Positions 25,925 to 34,905 of a stretch of DNA of 64,000 bases are shown piece after piece. A program made the translations under genes and the position numbers. The stretch spans positions 868,001 through 932,000 of the forward strand of contig NZ_CP031013.1 of assembly GCF_003711205.1 (NCBI RefSeq), read 5' to 3'. The number at the start of each line of letters is the position of its first letter. Position 1 is the stretch's first letter. The notes beneath the pieces were generated by a model, which saw nothing but the letters and a program-made list of their open reading frames with translations, was not told the origin of the DNA and did no database searches. The stretch comes from Polaromonas sp. SP1. Its GTDB lineage: Bacteria; Pseudomonadota; Gammaproteobacteria; Burkholderiales; Burkholderiaceae_C.

Positions 25925-26374
25925 ATGCCAAACAAAACCGACACCGTTGACGCCATGCTGCAGCTGGACAACCAGCTGTGTTTTGCGCTGTATTCCACGT
26001 CGCTGGCCATGACCAAGCTGTACAAACCCATGCTCGATGAAATGGGCCTGACCTATCCGCAATACCTTGCCATGCTGGTGTTGTGGGAGCAGGACGGCCT
26101 GAGCGTGTCCGAGCTCGGCGAGCGCCTGTACCTGGACTCAGGCACGCTGACGCCGCTGCTCAAGCGCATGGAAACCGCCGGCCTGGTTTCGCGCATCCGC
26201 GCCGTGCAGGACGAGCGCCGCGTGCACATCACGCTGACGGCCGAGGGCCGCAAGCTCAAAGCCAAGGCCGCCAAAATCCCCGGCTGCATCATGAGCGCCA
26301 CGCAATGCTCGATCCCCGAGCTGGTGTCGCTGACACAGCAAGTGCAGTCGTTCCGCAAGCGGCTGACTGCCTGA
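25925..26374 (+). CDS. ohrR: MarR-family organic peroxide sensor OhrR
   Basis: This 149-residue winged-helix repressor has the reactive cysteine Cys19 in QLDNQLCFALYSTS, the position used by OhrR proteins to sense organic hydroperoxides. Further cysteines at 121 and 128 near the C-terminus could form the second partner of a two-Cys mechanism, as in Xanthomonas. The DNA-binding part is VSELGERLYLDSGTLTPLLK and the wing VQDERRVHI. It is upstream of ohr in the same direction with an ideal operator before it. Confidence 0.93.
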   Translation: MPNKTDTVDAMLQLDNQLCFALYSTSLAMTKLYKPMLDEMGLTYPQYLAMLVLWEQDGLSVSELGERLYLDSGTLTPLLKRMETAGLVSRIRAVQDERRVHITLTAEGRKLKAKAAKIPGCIMSATQCSIPELVSLTQQVQSFRKRLTA

Positions 26375-26451
26375 CGAGCACCAGATCACTTTCACCACAT
26401 CACCGAATTTTTAACCCGCCCCAAACCGGGGTATTTCCCAAAGGAAGCACC

Positions 26452-26868
26452 ATGACCAAGCTCGAAAAAGTTCTCTACACCGCCCACGCCCACACCACTG
26501 GCGGCCGTGACGGCAAGTCCAAAACCGACGACGGCCGCCTGGACGTCACGCTGAGCTCGCCCGGCACCGCCGGCACGGGCACCAACCCCGAGCAGCTGTT
26601 TGCCGCAGGCTACGCAGCCTGCTTCATCGGCGCGATGAAGGCCGTGGGCGGCATGCAGAAAATCGCCGTCCCTGAAGACGTGTCCATCGACTCCAGCGTT
26701 GACCTGGGCAAGATCCCCAACGCCTACGGCATCGCCGTGCGCCTGGACGTGAGCCTGCCCGGCATGGACCGCGCCGCGGCCCAAGCCCTGGTGGACGCGG
26801 CGCACCAGGTTTGCCCTTACTCGAACGCGACGCGCGGCAACATTGACGTGACTATTACCCTGAAGTAA
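26452..26868 (+). CDS. ohr: Organic hydroperoxide resistance protein Ohr
   Basis: This 138-residue thiol peroxidase of the Ohr/OsmC fold has both catalytic cysteines, Cys57 in AAGYAACFIGAM and Cys121 in AHQVCPYSNATRGN, plus Arg19 in TTGGRDGKS that activates the peroxidatic cysteine. It reduces fatty acid and other organic hydroperoxides with lipoylated proteins as the electron source in studied species. A good ribosome site (AAAGGAAG) precedes the start. It follows ohrR by 77 bp and is likely derepressed with it. Confidence 0.95.
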   Translation: MTKLEKVLYTAHAHTTGGRDGKSKTDDGRLDVTLSSPGTAGTGTNPEQLFAAGYAACFIGAMKAVGGMQKIAVPEDVSIDSSVDLGKIPNAYGIAVRLDVSLPGMDRAAAQALVDAAHQVCPYSNATRGNIDVTITLK

Positions 26869-26896
26869 ACGGAGCCCAACAGTCCCCTCACCAGCA

Positions 26897-26974
26897 GGGG
26901 CTGCGGGGCTGGCTTTGCCAGACCGCAGGCCCTGCCCCCTTGAGGGGGGAACAGGCTACACGCAGTGAGCCTGG
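26897..26974 (-). repeat. Second intergenic repeat type (GGCAAAGCC family), copy B
   Basis: On the minus strand it reads GGCTCACTGCGTGTAGCC, a C-run/G-run hairpin, then a GGCAAAGCCAG block, in the same order as copy A at 21496-21576. It lies downstream of ohr. Confidence 0.7.
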
Positions 26975-26993
26975 ACGGGGGTGTCACGAATGC

Positions 26994-27020
26994 GGCCCGC
27001 CGGTGTTGAACCGGCGGGCC
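26994..27020. terminator. Strong hairpin, probable terminator
   Basis: GGCCCGCCGG and CCGGCGGGCC form a perfect 10-bp GC stem with a 7-base loop, followed by GTTTCATTT. It stands between ohr and the DUF2855 gene, 20 bp before the latter's start, so it could also attenuate that gene or serve as termination for the upstream operon. Confidence 0.65.
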
Positions 27021-27040
27021 GTTTCATTTACGGTGTGTGG

Positions 27041-28136
27041 ATGAATACCGCCACTTTCCAGATTCGAAAAGACGCCCTGTCCGAAACGCGCTGGGTGAAC
27101 GACGCGCCTTTGCCGCTGGCCCCTGGCCAGGTACGGCTGAGCGTGGAATCCTTCGCCCTCACAGCAAACAACATCACCTACGCGGCTTTCGGCGACGCGA
27201 TGAATTACTGGCAGTTCTTCCCGACCGGCGACGAGGGCTGGGGCTGCATTCCGGTGTGGGGGTTTGCCACCGTGGCCGAATCGTTATGTGACGGCGTTGC
27301 CGTGGGGGAAAAGTTTTACGGCTACTACCCCATGGCCAACACGCTGGTGTTGCAGCCGGCGCGCATCACGCCCGCGGGCTTTTGGGACGGCGCCGAACAC
27401 CGCAAAACGCTGGCCGCCGTTTACAACCAGTACATGCGCTGCAGCAGCGACCCGTTCTACACCGCAGCCACTGAAGATGTGCAGTCGCTCCTGCGCCCGC
27501 TGTTCATCACTTCGTTCCTGATTGACGACTTTCTGGCCGACAACGATTTTTTTGGCGCCCATACGATGCTGCTGTCCAGCGCGTCGAGCAAGACGGCGTA
27601 CGGCACGGCGTTTCAGCTGGCCCAGCGGCCGGGGATTGAAGTCACCGGGCTGACCTCGCCGGGCAACGTGGCGTTTTGTGAAAGCCTGGGCTGCTACAGC
27701 CGCGTCGTCACCTACGGCCAGCTGGAGACCATCGCCGCCGGCACCGCCTGCATTTACGTCGACTTCGCCGGGAACGCCGGCCTGCGCCAGCAAATCCACA
27801 GCCGCTTCAGCCAGCTGCGCTACAACTGCTCGATAGGCGGCACGCATGTGGACGAGCTGGCCGCCAAAGGCAGCAGCCGCGACCTGCCGGGCCCCAAGCC
27901 CACCTTGTTCTTTGCGCCGGCGCAAATCAAAAAGCGCGTGGCCGACTGGGGTGCGCCGGTTTTTCGCCCAGCGGGTGGCCCAAGCCTGGCAGGCCTTCAC
28001 GCGCAAAGTCGCCGGGGCAACGCCGCCCTGGCTCGCCCCGCAACGGCATGCGGGGCAAGCCGCCCTACATGCCGTTTACCAGGAAGTGCTGGCCGGCAAG
28101 GGCGACCCGCGCACCGGCCATATCCTGCTACCCTGA
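27041..28136 (+). pseudogene. DUF2855 family protein, frameshifted
   Basis: The first frame starts MNTATFQIRKDALSET and reads a DUF2855 protein for about 305 residues (quinone-oxidoreductase-like N-terminal half, then MLLSSASSKTAYGTAFQLAQ). At the five T of 27960-27964 the expected sequence moves by one base into the frame FAQRVAQAWQAFTRKVAG, which ends at 28136 in GDPRTGHILLP. Taking out one T restores a continuous protein of about 364 residues. The unshifted frame runs on past 28200 with no family likeness. It is either a recent inactivation or an assembly error in a homopolymer. Function is unknown. Confidence 0.8.
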
Positions 28137-28138
28137 TT

Positions 28139-28201
28139 GCTATAGTTTTGATAGCTACAACCCAATGCTGTCATTGGGCTGGAAGCACTTTTCATTCAAA
28201 A
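28139..28201 (+). repeat. Dispersed GCTAT/ATAGC double-hairpin repeat, copy 4
   Basis: This is the most regular copy: GCTATAGTTTTGATAGC, then CCCAATG-CTGT-CATTGGG (7-bp stem), then CTGGAAGCA and a TTTCATTCAAAA tail. It starts three bases after the DUF2855 stop and lies 58 bp before the srkA start. Confidence 0.85.
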
Positions 28202-28259
28202 CACAGGCATTTACAAGCCCCGCGCCTGCGCACGCACATCTGCGCGGACAATCGGGGGC

Positions 28260-29342
28260 ATGACCGAAAAAAGCCCATCCCCCGCCAGCGACGCGCTGCA
28301 TGTCTACGAGACGCTGACCCCTGACCGCGTGCTCGACGCGCTGGCCAGCGTGGGCTTGTTGGGCGACGGCCGCCTGATGGCGCTGTCCAGCTATGAAAAC
28401 CGCGTCTACCAGGTGCACCTGGAAAGCCCTGTGGGCGATGCCGACCTGGCGGGCGACGTGGTGGTGGCCAAGTTTTACCGCCCCGACCGCTGGAGCGACG
28501 CGCAGATCAACGAGGAACACGCGTTTGCCGCCGAACTGATGGCGGCCGAAATTCCGGTGGTCGGCCCTTTGGTACTCGAGGGCAAGACGCTGAATCACTT
28601 CGACGGTTTCAGCTTCAGCGTCTCGCCCAGCCGCGGCGGGCGCCGGCCCGAACTCGACAACCTCGACGTGCTGGAATGGATAGGCCGTTTCCTCGCGCGC
28701 ATCCACACCGTGGGCAGCGCCAAGCCTTTTGCGCACCGCCCCGCACTCAACCTGCAGACCTTCGGCTACGGCCCGCGCGACATCCTGCTGGCCGGCGGCG
28801 CAAAAGGCGCAGCAGGCGCGCATGGCACCCACGGATATATCCCGCTGGACATGGAGTCGCGCTGGTGCAAGGCGTTTGAAGAAGCCATGCTGGTGGCGCA
28901 ATCGGTGTTTGAAAGCGTGGGCGATGTGCAAACCCTGCGCCTGCACGGCGACTGCCATCCCGGCAATATTTTGTGGACGCCCGAGGGCCTGCCGCTGGCG
29001 GGGCCGCATTTTGTCGACCTGGACGACGCCCGCAGCGGCCCGGCCGTGCAGGACCTGTGGATGCTGGTGTCGGGCGACAGGGCGCAGAGCACCCGGCAGC
29101 TGGGCGCGCTGGTCGACGGTTATGAAGAGTTCCGCGAGTTCGACCGGCGCGAACTCGCACTGATCGAGCCGCTGCGCACCCTGCGCCTGGTGCACTACAG
29201 CGCCTGGCTGGCGCAGCGCTGGCACGACCCGATCTTCCCGATCAACTTTCCCTGGTTCGGCTCCAGCGACTACTGGAAGGGCCAGGTCGACATGCTGGAA
29301 GAGCAGACCGAGGCCATGCAGGAAACGCCGCTGATTGTGTAA
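28260..29342 (+). CDS. srkA: Stress response kinase A (YihE/RdoA family)
   Basis: This 360-residue protein kinase-like fold enzyme resembles aminoglycoside phosphotransferases. The catalytic loop HGDCHPGNILWT has Asp231, and the metal-binding Asp253 is in FVDLDDARSGPAVQDLWML. The N-terminal part SSYENRVYQVHLE and VVVAKFYRPDRWS carries the ATP-site lysine. In E. coli SrkA phosphorylates Ser/Thr and protects cells against stress-induced death, partly by opposing MazEF. It is a single gene, 17-30 residues longer than the E. coli protein. Confidence 0.92.
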   Translation: MTEKSPSPASDALHVYETLTPDRVLDALASVGLLGDGRLMALSSYENRVYQVHLESPVGDADLAGDVVVAKFYRPDRWSDAQINEEHAFAAELMAAEIPVVGPLVLEGKTLNHFDGFSFSVSPSRGGRRPELDNLDVLEWIGRFLARIHTVGSAKPFAHRPALNLQTFGYGPRDILLAGGAKGAAGAHGTHGYIPLDMESRWCKAFEEAMLVAQSVFESVGDVQTLRLHGDCHPGNILWTPEGLPLAGPHFVDLDDARSGPAVQDLWMLVSGDRAQSTRQLGALVDGYEEFREFDRRELALIEPLRTLRLVHYSAWLAQRWHDPIFPINFPWFGSSDYWKGQVDMLEEQTEAMQETPLIV

Positions 29343-29480
29343 AGCCGTTAAAGCCGATTAGGCCGGTTAGGCCGGTCAGTTGCTAAGTACACATAGGGAT
29401 TGCGATGAGCCCGAAAACGCAAGCCCCCACTAGCATGTCCCAAGCCCCGCACCTTGACGGCGGCACGTCTGGAGACATGC

Positions 29481-30458
29481 ATGAAGTTCCGCCCGATTCT
29501 TTTGGCCGCCCTGCTGCTGGCCACCCACGGCTGGTGCGCCGCCCAATCCGCCCAATCGGCGTGGCCCACCAAGCCCATCACCATGATCGTGCCTTTCCCG
29601 CCCGGCGGCCTGGCCGACCTGGTGGCGCGGCCGGTGGCCGAGGCGATGTCGCGCGACCTCGGCCAGCCGGTCGTGGTCGAGAACAAGGCCGGCGCCGGCG
29701 GCGGCATCGGCATGGCCTACACCGCCAAGGCCAAACCTGACGGCTACACCGTCGTCATGGCGCTCTCTTCGTTCACCGTGATCCCCGAAGCCGACGCCCT
29801 GCTCGGCCGCGCCCCGATGTTTGCGCTCACCGACCTGCGCCCGATTGCGCGCTACACCGCCGACCCGACCGTATTGGCCGTGCGCGCCGATGCGCCCTGG
29901 CAGACCGTGCAGCAGTTTGTGGACGATGCGAAAAAGCGGCCCGGCGCGATCAACTATGGCTCGTCCGGCAACTACGGCACCATGCATGTGCCGATGGAAA
30001 TCCTGGCGCAGAACGCCGGCATCAAGCTGACGCACATCCCGTTCACCGGCGCCGGCCCGGCGGTGGTGGCGCTGCTGGGCGGGCAGATCGATGCCGTGTC
30101 GACCGGCCCGGCCACCGTGCTGCAACAAGTCAAGGCCGGCAAGCTGCGCGTGCTGGCGCATTGGGGCAACGACGCCTTGCCTGCGCTGCCCGAGCTGGCC
30201 AGCCTGAAGGGCGCCGGCTTCAATGCCGAGTACGCGCAGTGGTCGGGGCTTTTCATCCCGGCGGCAACGCCCGAGCCTATCGCCCAGCGGCTGCGCGCCT
30301 CGGCCAGGGCGGCCGCGCAGGATGCGAAGGTCAAGGAAGTGATCCTCGGCGCCGGCAGCCCGGTGCTCTACCAGGACAGCCCGGACTTCGAGAAATACGT
30401 GCAGGCCGATGCCAGACGCATGGCGGAGGTCGTCAGGCGCATCGGCAAGGTCGAGTAA
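29481..30458 (+). CDS. Bug-family (TctC-like) periplasmic substrate-binding protein
   Basis: This 325-residue receptor starts MKFRPILLAALLLATHGWCA with a signal peptide cut near AAQ. The mature protein opens with WPTKPITMIVPFPPGGLADL, the hallmark of Bug receptors, and has GAGGGIGMAYTAKAKPDGYT. Bug proteins bind small carboxylates or amides and mostly serve tripartite tricarboxylate transporters. No tctA/tctB genes are near, as with many orphan Bug genes in Burkholderiales. It shares an operon with a second Bug gene 23 bp downstream. Confidence 0.92.
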   Translation: MKFRPILLAALLLATHGWCAAQSAQSAWPTKPITMIVPFPPGGLADLVARPVAEAMSRDLGQPVVVENKAGAGGGIGMAYTAKAKPDGYTVVMALSSFTVIPEADALLGRAPMFALTDLRPIARYTADPTVLAVRADAPWQTVQQFVDDAKKRPGAINYGSSGNYGTMHVPMEILAQNAGIKLTHIPFTGAGPAVVALLGGQIDAVSTGPATVLQQVKAGKLRVLAHWGNDALPALPELASLKGAGFNAEYAQWSGLFIPAATPEPIAQRLRASARAAAQDAKVKEVILGAGSPVLYQDSPDFEKYVQADARRMAEVVRRIGKVE

Positions 30459-30481
30459 GTTTTTTCCCATCGGAGCCCTTT

Positions 30482-31459
30482 ATGTCCATCCATTTCATCC
30501 GGTGCGCACTGCTCGCCCTCGGTGCGGCTTTTGCGGCAGCGCCCATGCCGGCCCTGGCGCAAAACTACCCGGCCAAACCGGTGCGCATCATCGTGCCCTT
30601 TGCCGCGGGCGGCCCGGCCGACGTCTATGCGCGCTTCATCGCGCAACGCCTGCAGGACTCGCTGGGGCAATCGTTTGTGGTCGACAACCGTCCCGGCGCG
30701 GGTTCCATCATCGGCACCGATGCCGCGGCCAAATCGGCGCCGGACGGCTACACCCTGCTGCTGATGTCGAACGCGCACACGGTGAACGAGTCACTGATTC
30801 CCAACAAGCCGTTCCAGCTGATGCGCGACTTCGTGGCGATTGCGCCCATCAATTATTCGGACCTGGTGCTGGTGGCCACGCCGGCGCTGCGGGCCAACAC
30901 GCTCAAGGAGCTGGTCAGCGACGCCAAAGCCAGGCCGGGCAAGCTCAACTACGCCTCCTCCGGGCCCGGCACGCCGTACCACATGGCCGGCGAGTTGTTC
31001 AAGAGCATGGCGGGCGTCTACCTGGTGCACATTCCCTATCGCGGCAGCTCGGGTGCGCGCACCGATGTGATCGCGGGCCAGGTCGATGTGATGTTTGACG
31101 CCGTGACCACCATGGCCGAGCAGGTGAAGGCCGGCAAGGTCAAGGCCCTGGCCACCACCGGCAGGCAGCGCTCCGAGGTCTTGCCCAATGTGCCGACGCT
31201 GAACGAAGCCGGCGTGCCGGGCTACGAGGCCACCATCTGGCTGGGACTGATGGCGCCCCAGGGCACGCCCAAAGCCGTGGTCGACAAGCTCAACGAGGCC
31301 GTCTCCAGAATCGCCAGCCAGCCGGACGTCAAACAGGCCTGGGGCAAACAGGGCGCCGTACCCCTGGTGATGAGCCCCGAAGCGTTTGACAAGTACGCGA
31401 GGGACGACATTGCCAAGTGGGCGCGCGTGATCAAAAGCGCCCACATCACGGTGGACTGA
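30482..31459 (+). CDS. Bug-family (TctC-like) periplasmic substrate-binding protein, second copy
   Basis: This protein also has 325 residues, with signal peptide SIHFIRCALLALGAAFAAAP ending in ALA-QN and the mature start YPAKPVRIIVPFAAGGPADV. GAGSIIGTDAAAKSAPDGYT and HIPYRGSSGARTDVIAGQVD are standard. It differs from the preceding copy along most of its length, so the two are distant paralogues rather than a fresh duplication. Different ligands are likely. Confidence 0.92.
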   Translation: MSIHFIRCALLALGAAFAAAPMPALAQNYPAKPVRIIVPFAAGGPADVYARFIAQRLQDSLGQSFVVDNRPGAGSIIGTDAAAKSAPDGYTLLLMSNAHTVNESLIPNKPFQLMRDFVAIAPINYSDLVLVATPALRANTLKELVSDAKARPGKLNYASSGPGTPYHMAGELFKSMAGVYLVHIPYRGSSGARTDVIAGQVDVMFDAVTTMAEQVKAGKVKALATTGRQRSEVLPNVPTLNEAGVPGYEATIWLGLMAPQGTPKAVVDKLNEAVSRIASQPDVKQAWGKQGAVPLVMSPEAFDKYARDDIAKWARVIKSAHITVD

Positions 31460-31491
31460 CGGTTTGGCAGCCCGCCCCAAGGACACATGCC

Positions 31492-32187
31492 ATGACCACT
31501 GTTCACCTGCTCAGCGGCGGCGCCGCCCAGGGCCTTGTCACCCGGCTCGAAGCACGCTTGCAGCAGCAGCACCGCGCGGATATTGACGCCTGCTTTGGCG
31601 CCGTGGGCCTGATGCGCGACAAGCTGCTGTCGGGCGCGCCGTGTGACCTGGTGATACTCACCGAAGCCCTGGTGACCGAGCTGACCGCCGGCGCGGAGCT
31701 GGTGCGGGGCAGCGCCCGGGCCCTGGGCGTGGTCAAAACCGGCGTAGCCGTCAAAAGCGGCGCACCCGCACCGGCCGTGGACAGCCCCGACGCGCTGAAG
31801 GCGGCGCTGCGTGCGGCAAGCGGTATTTATTCTCCGGACCCGGTCAAGGCCACGGCGGGCATTCATGTGATGGGCGTGCTGCGGCAACTGGGCCTGGACG
31901 CAGAGCTTGCCGGCCGCCTGCGCGTCTACCCGAATGGCGCCAGCGCGATGAAGGCGATGGCGGACAGCGGCGAAGACGGGCTGATCGGCTGCACGCAGGT
32001 CACTGAAATCCTTTATACGCCCGGTGTGACGCTGGTGGCGCCGCTGCCCAAGGCTTTTGAGCTGGCCACGGTTTACACCGCAGCCGTGTGCGCCCGCGCC
32101 CGGGAGCCGCAAGCCGCCCAGGCGCTGATCGAACTGCTGGCGAGCGGGGACGCGGCGCCGCTGCGAAAGGCCTGCGGCTTCGAGTGA
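31492..32187 (+). CDS. ModA-like extracellular solute-binding domain protein without signal peptide
   Basis: This 231-residue protein has the type II periplasmic binding fold of ModA-like proteins (GELVRGSARALGVVKTGVAV-like stretch at LVRGSARALGVVKTGVAVKS; GIYSPDPVKATAGIHVMGVL; GEDGLIGCTQVTEILYTPGV). The start MTTVHLLSGGAAQGLV has no signal peptide, so unlike ModA it should stay in the cytoplasm. Such proteins are common next to Bug genes in Burkholderiales and their function is unsettled. It follows the second Bug gene by 32 bp in the same direction, so a three-gene operon is likely. Confidence 0.82.
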   Translation: MTTVHLLSGGAAQGLVTRLEARLQQQHRADIDACFGAVGLMRDKLLSGAPCDLVILTEALVTELTAGAELVRGSARALGVVKTGVAVKSGAPAPAVDSPDALKAALRAASGIYSPDPVKATAGIHVMGVLRQLGLDAELAGRLRVYPNGASAMKAMADSGEDGLIGCTQVTEILYTPGVTLVAPLPKAFELATVYTAAVCARAREPQAAQALIELLASGDAAPLRKACGFE

Positions 32188-32212
32188 CGGGGCGCCGCCC
32201 GTTCGGGCAAAC

Positions 32213-34096
32213 CTACACCAGCAGCGCGTTCACACGCCGCACATACGCGGCAGGGTCGGCCGGCATGCCGCCTTCGGCCAGCAGGGCCTGGTCAAACAGG
32301 ATGTGCGCCAGGTCGTCAAAGTTTTCGCCGCCCTCCAGTTTTTTCACCAGCGGGTGCTGGGCGTTGACTTCCAGGATGGGTTTGGCTTCGGGCACAGCCT
32401 GGCCGGCCTGTTTGAGCATCCGTGCCAGCTGGGTCGACATGTCGCCGTCCTGCACCACCAGGCAAGCGGGCGAATCCACCAGGCGCGTGGTGGCGCGCAC
32501 GTCCTTGGCCTTGTCTTTCAGCGCTTCCTTCAACTTGTCGAGCACAGGCTTGAACTGGGTTTGCGCTTCTTCGGCGGCCTTCTTTTCATCCTCGTCCTGC
32601 AGCTTGCCGAGGTCGACCGCGCCCTTGGCGACCGACTGCAGCGGCGTGCCGTCGAAGTCGTGCAGGTAGTTGAGCGCCCACTCGTCCACGCGGTCGGCCA
32701 TCAGCAGTACTTCGATGCCCTTCTTGCGGAAGATCTCCAGTTGCGGGCTGTTCTTTGCGGCGGCCAGCGTGTCGGCGGTGATGTAGTAAATCGCGTCCTG
32801 GCCTTCCTTCATGCGGGCCTTGTAGTCGGCAAAACCCACGCTCACGGTGTCGGTGGTCGATGAGGCGAAGCGCAGCAGTTTGGACAGGCGCTCGCGGTTG
32901 GCGAAATCCTCGCCCAGGCCTTCTTTGAGCACGGCGCCGAACTCGGCGTAGAAGGCCTTGAACTTCTCGGCATCGTTGGCGGCCATGTCTTCAATCATGG
33001 ACAGCACGCGCTTGGTGCAGCCTTCGCGGATGGCTTTGACGGCGCGGCTTTCCTGCAGCAGCTCGCGCGAGACGTTGAGCGGCAGGTCGGACGAGTCCAC
33101 CACGCCCTTGACGAAGCGCAGGTAGGTCGGCATCAGCGCCTGGGCGTCGTCCATGATGAACACACGCTTGACGTAGAGCTTCACGCCCGCGGCCTTGTCG
33201 CGGTTGAACATGTCCATCGGCGCCTTGGCCGGGATGAACAGCAGCTGCGTGTACTCGGTCGAGCCCTCTACGCGGTTGTGCGTAGTGGCCAGCGGCGCTT
33301 CGCTGTCGTAGCTGATCTGCTTGTAGAACTCGTCGTACTGGTCCTGGGTGATGTCCTTCTTGGCGCGCGTCCACAGGGCCGCGGCCTGGTTGACGGTTTC
33401 CCACTCGCCGGTGAACACCATCTCGCCGGGCTGGTCGTTCTCGCCCTCTTTCCATTCTTCCTTTTGCATCAGGATGGGCAGCGAGATGTGGTCGGAGTAT
33501 TTGTTGATGATGCCCTTGAGCTTCCAGGCATTGAGGTAGTCCAGCGCGTCCTCTTTCAGGTGCAGGGTGATGCTGGTGCCGCGCTCGGCGCGTTCGATCT
33601 CGCTGACCTCGAATTCGCCGGTGCCGTCGCTGACCCAGCGCACGCCCTGGCCCGCCGGCAGGCCGGCGCGGCGGCTTTCCACCGTGATCTTGTCCGCCAC
33701 GATAAAGCCCGAATAAAAACCCACGCCGAACTGGCCGATCAACTGCGCATCGTTTTTCTGGTCGCCCGAGAGCTTGGCCATGAAGTCGCGCGTGCCGCTC
33801 TTGGCGATGGTGCCCAGGTTGTCGATGGCTTCCTGCTGCGACAGGCCGATGCCGTTGTCGGTGATGGTCAGCGTGCTGGCCGCCTTGTCAAAACTCACCC
33901 GCACCTTGAGCTCGGTATCGCTTTCGTACAGCGATGCGTCGTTGAGCGCCTCGAAACGCAGCTTGTCGCAGGCGTCCGACGCATTGGAAATCAGCTCGCG
34001 CAGAAAGATCTCGGGGTTCGAATACAGCGAATGGGTCACCAGTTTGAGCAGCTGGGCGACTTCAGCCTGAAAAGAAAGCGTTTGTTTTGAACTCAT
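32213..34096 (-). CDS. htpG: Molecular chaperone HtpG (Hsp90)
   Basis: This 627-residue chaperone starts [20 protein letters not shown]; a frame extends upstream but without homology. The GHKL ATPase motifs are present: [18 protein letters not shown] (Glu and Asn of the ATP site), [12 protein letters not shown], and [15 protein letters not shown]. The middle domain has the Arg needed for ATP hydrolysis in [14 protein letters not shown]. It is a single gene with a possible heat-shock promoter about 110 bp upstream. Confidence 0.97.
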   Translation of the reverse strand: MSSKQTLSFQAEVAQLLKLVTHSLYSNPEIFLRELISNASDACDKLRFEALNDASLYESDTELKVRVSFDKAASTLTITDNGIGLSQQEAIDNLGTIAKSGTRDFMAKLSGDQKNDAQLIGQFGVGFYSGFIVADKITVESRRAGLPAGQGVRWVSDGTGEFEVSEIERAERGTSITLHLKEDALDYLNAWKLKGIINKYSDHISLPILMQKEEWKEGENDQPGEMVFTGEWETVNQAAALWTRAKKDITQDQYDEFYKQISYDSEAPLATTHNRVEGSTEYTQLLFIPAKAPMDMFNRDKAAGVKLYVKRVFIMDDAQALMPTYLRFVKGVVDSSDLPLNVSRELLQESRAVKAIREGCTKRVLSMIEDMAANDAEKFKAFYAEFGAVLKEGLGEDFANRERLSKLLRFASSTTDTVSVGFADYKARMKEGQDAIYYITADTLAAAKNSPQLEIFRKKGIEVLLMADRVDEWALNYLHDFDGTPLQSVAKGAVDLGKLQDEDEKKAAEEAQTQFKPVLDKLKEALKDKAKDVRATTRLVDSPACLVVQDGDMSTQLARMLKQAGQAVPEAKPILEVNAQHPLVKKLEGGENFDDLAHILFDQALLAEGGMPADPAAYVRRVNALLV

Positions 34097-34428
34097 GGGA
34101 CCTGAAAAGATGGATTGGGAAGAAAAAAGGGAGGGAAACGAGGGCGAAACGGGAAAAAAGGGGGAAAAAAGCCGTCCGGACCACTTTGGGAGGCGACCCG
34201 GAGCATATGGAAACCGACCGTGAAATCTCAAGGATTTTCAGAGGGCAATTGAAACAAAGTAGTTACAAGTATTCAAAATTTAGAGAGCCAATACAGTTTG
34301 TGACATATGTCTCGGTCTCACAAGGTTTATCCAAGTCGTTGATTTTGTGAGACTTTTATCACTGACAAGGTTTTGGCGGGCGCTTACAGTTCAGTCACTA
34401 ATTGTTACCAACCCCCTAAGGAGCCACC
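34097..34428. other. 332-bp divergent intergenic region between htpG and pilus operon A
   Basis: It holds the htpG leader, a purine-rich stretch on the plus strand (34105-34170) and the candidate heat-shock promoter. The half nearest the pilin gene is AT-rich and has three TTGTGA elements: an inverted pair at 34298-34323 (TTGTGA...TCACAA, 14 bases apart) and a third at 34345-34350. The pair is spaced too widely for a standard CRP site. AAGGAG stands just before the pilin start. Confidence 0.6.
34204..34232 (-). promoter_or_regulatory. Candidate sigma-32 promoter of htpG
   Basis: On the minus strand CTTGAGA (near the -35 consensus CTTGAAA) stands 15 bases before CCATAT (near CCCCATNT). The predicted leader to the htpG start is about 100 bases. 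The match plus the nature of the gene support it; no experiment does. Confidence 0.6.
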
Positions 34429-34884
34429 ATGAACAAACTGCTACTGATCGCCGCCCTCGGTTTCGCCGCAATGGCTACCGCCCCCGCCCAAGCTGCCACG
34501 CAAACCGGCAACTTTGACGTCAACATCACCCTGACCAGCGCCTGCGTGTATACCAAGACGTCCGACGTGGTCTTCAATTACACCTCATTCCAGACGGCTG
34601 CCGCTGCCCAGACCACGGCCGGCGCTTTCACCGTCAAGTGCACCAACACGCTGCCTTACACACTGGCCCTGGACAGCGCAGGCAGCTACACCGACGCGGC
34701 CACCAACCTGGCCTACACCCTGACGCTGAGCTCTTCCAGCGCCACCGGCAACGGTTCGGCCCAGTCGTACACGGTGAACGGCTCCATCGCCGGCAACCAG
34801 GGCGGCACCTGCGCCACCGCCGGCGGCGTTTGCACCAACACCGGCAGCGCCAACAAGCAGCGCACCCTGACGATCTCTTACTAA
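34429..34884 (+). CDS. Spore coat U (SCPU) domain pilin, operon A major subunit
   Basis: This 151-residue secreted protein has a signal peptide (KLLLIAALGFAAMATAPAQA) and an SCPU domain: the first strand GNFDVNITLTSACVYT, VFNYTSFQ, VKCTNTLPYTLALD, and the ending NKQRTLTISY, whose last residues form the strand recognised by the chaperone. Two cysteine pairs are likely. It is the first gene of an archaic chaperone-usher (Csu-type) operon and probably the main pilus subunit, used in adhesion and biofilm formation. Confidence 0.92.
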   Translation: MNKLLLIAALGFAAMATAPAQAATQTGNFDVNITLTSACVYTKTSDVVFNYTSFQTAAAAQTTAGAFTVKCTNTLPYTLALDSAGSYTDAATNLAYTLTLSSSSATGNGSAQSYTVNGSIAGNQGGTCATAGGVCTNTGSANKQRTLTISY

Positions 34885-34905
34885 GCAGCACGCAAGGCCA
34901 GCCTC

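Noticed and set aside
27966..28324. C-terminal continuation of the DUF2855 frame to 28324
   Set aside because: After the T-run the family sequence moves to another frame; this reading runs through a dispersed repeat and into srkA.
34298..34323. CRP site before pilus operon A
   Set aside because: TGTGA and TCACA are present but 14 bases apart; CRP sites need a 6-base spacer.
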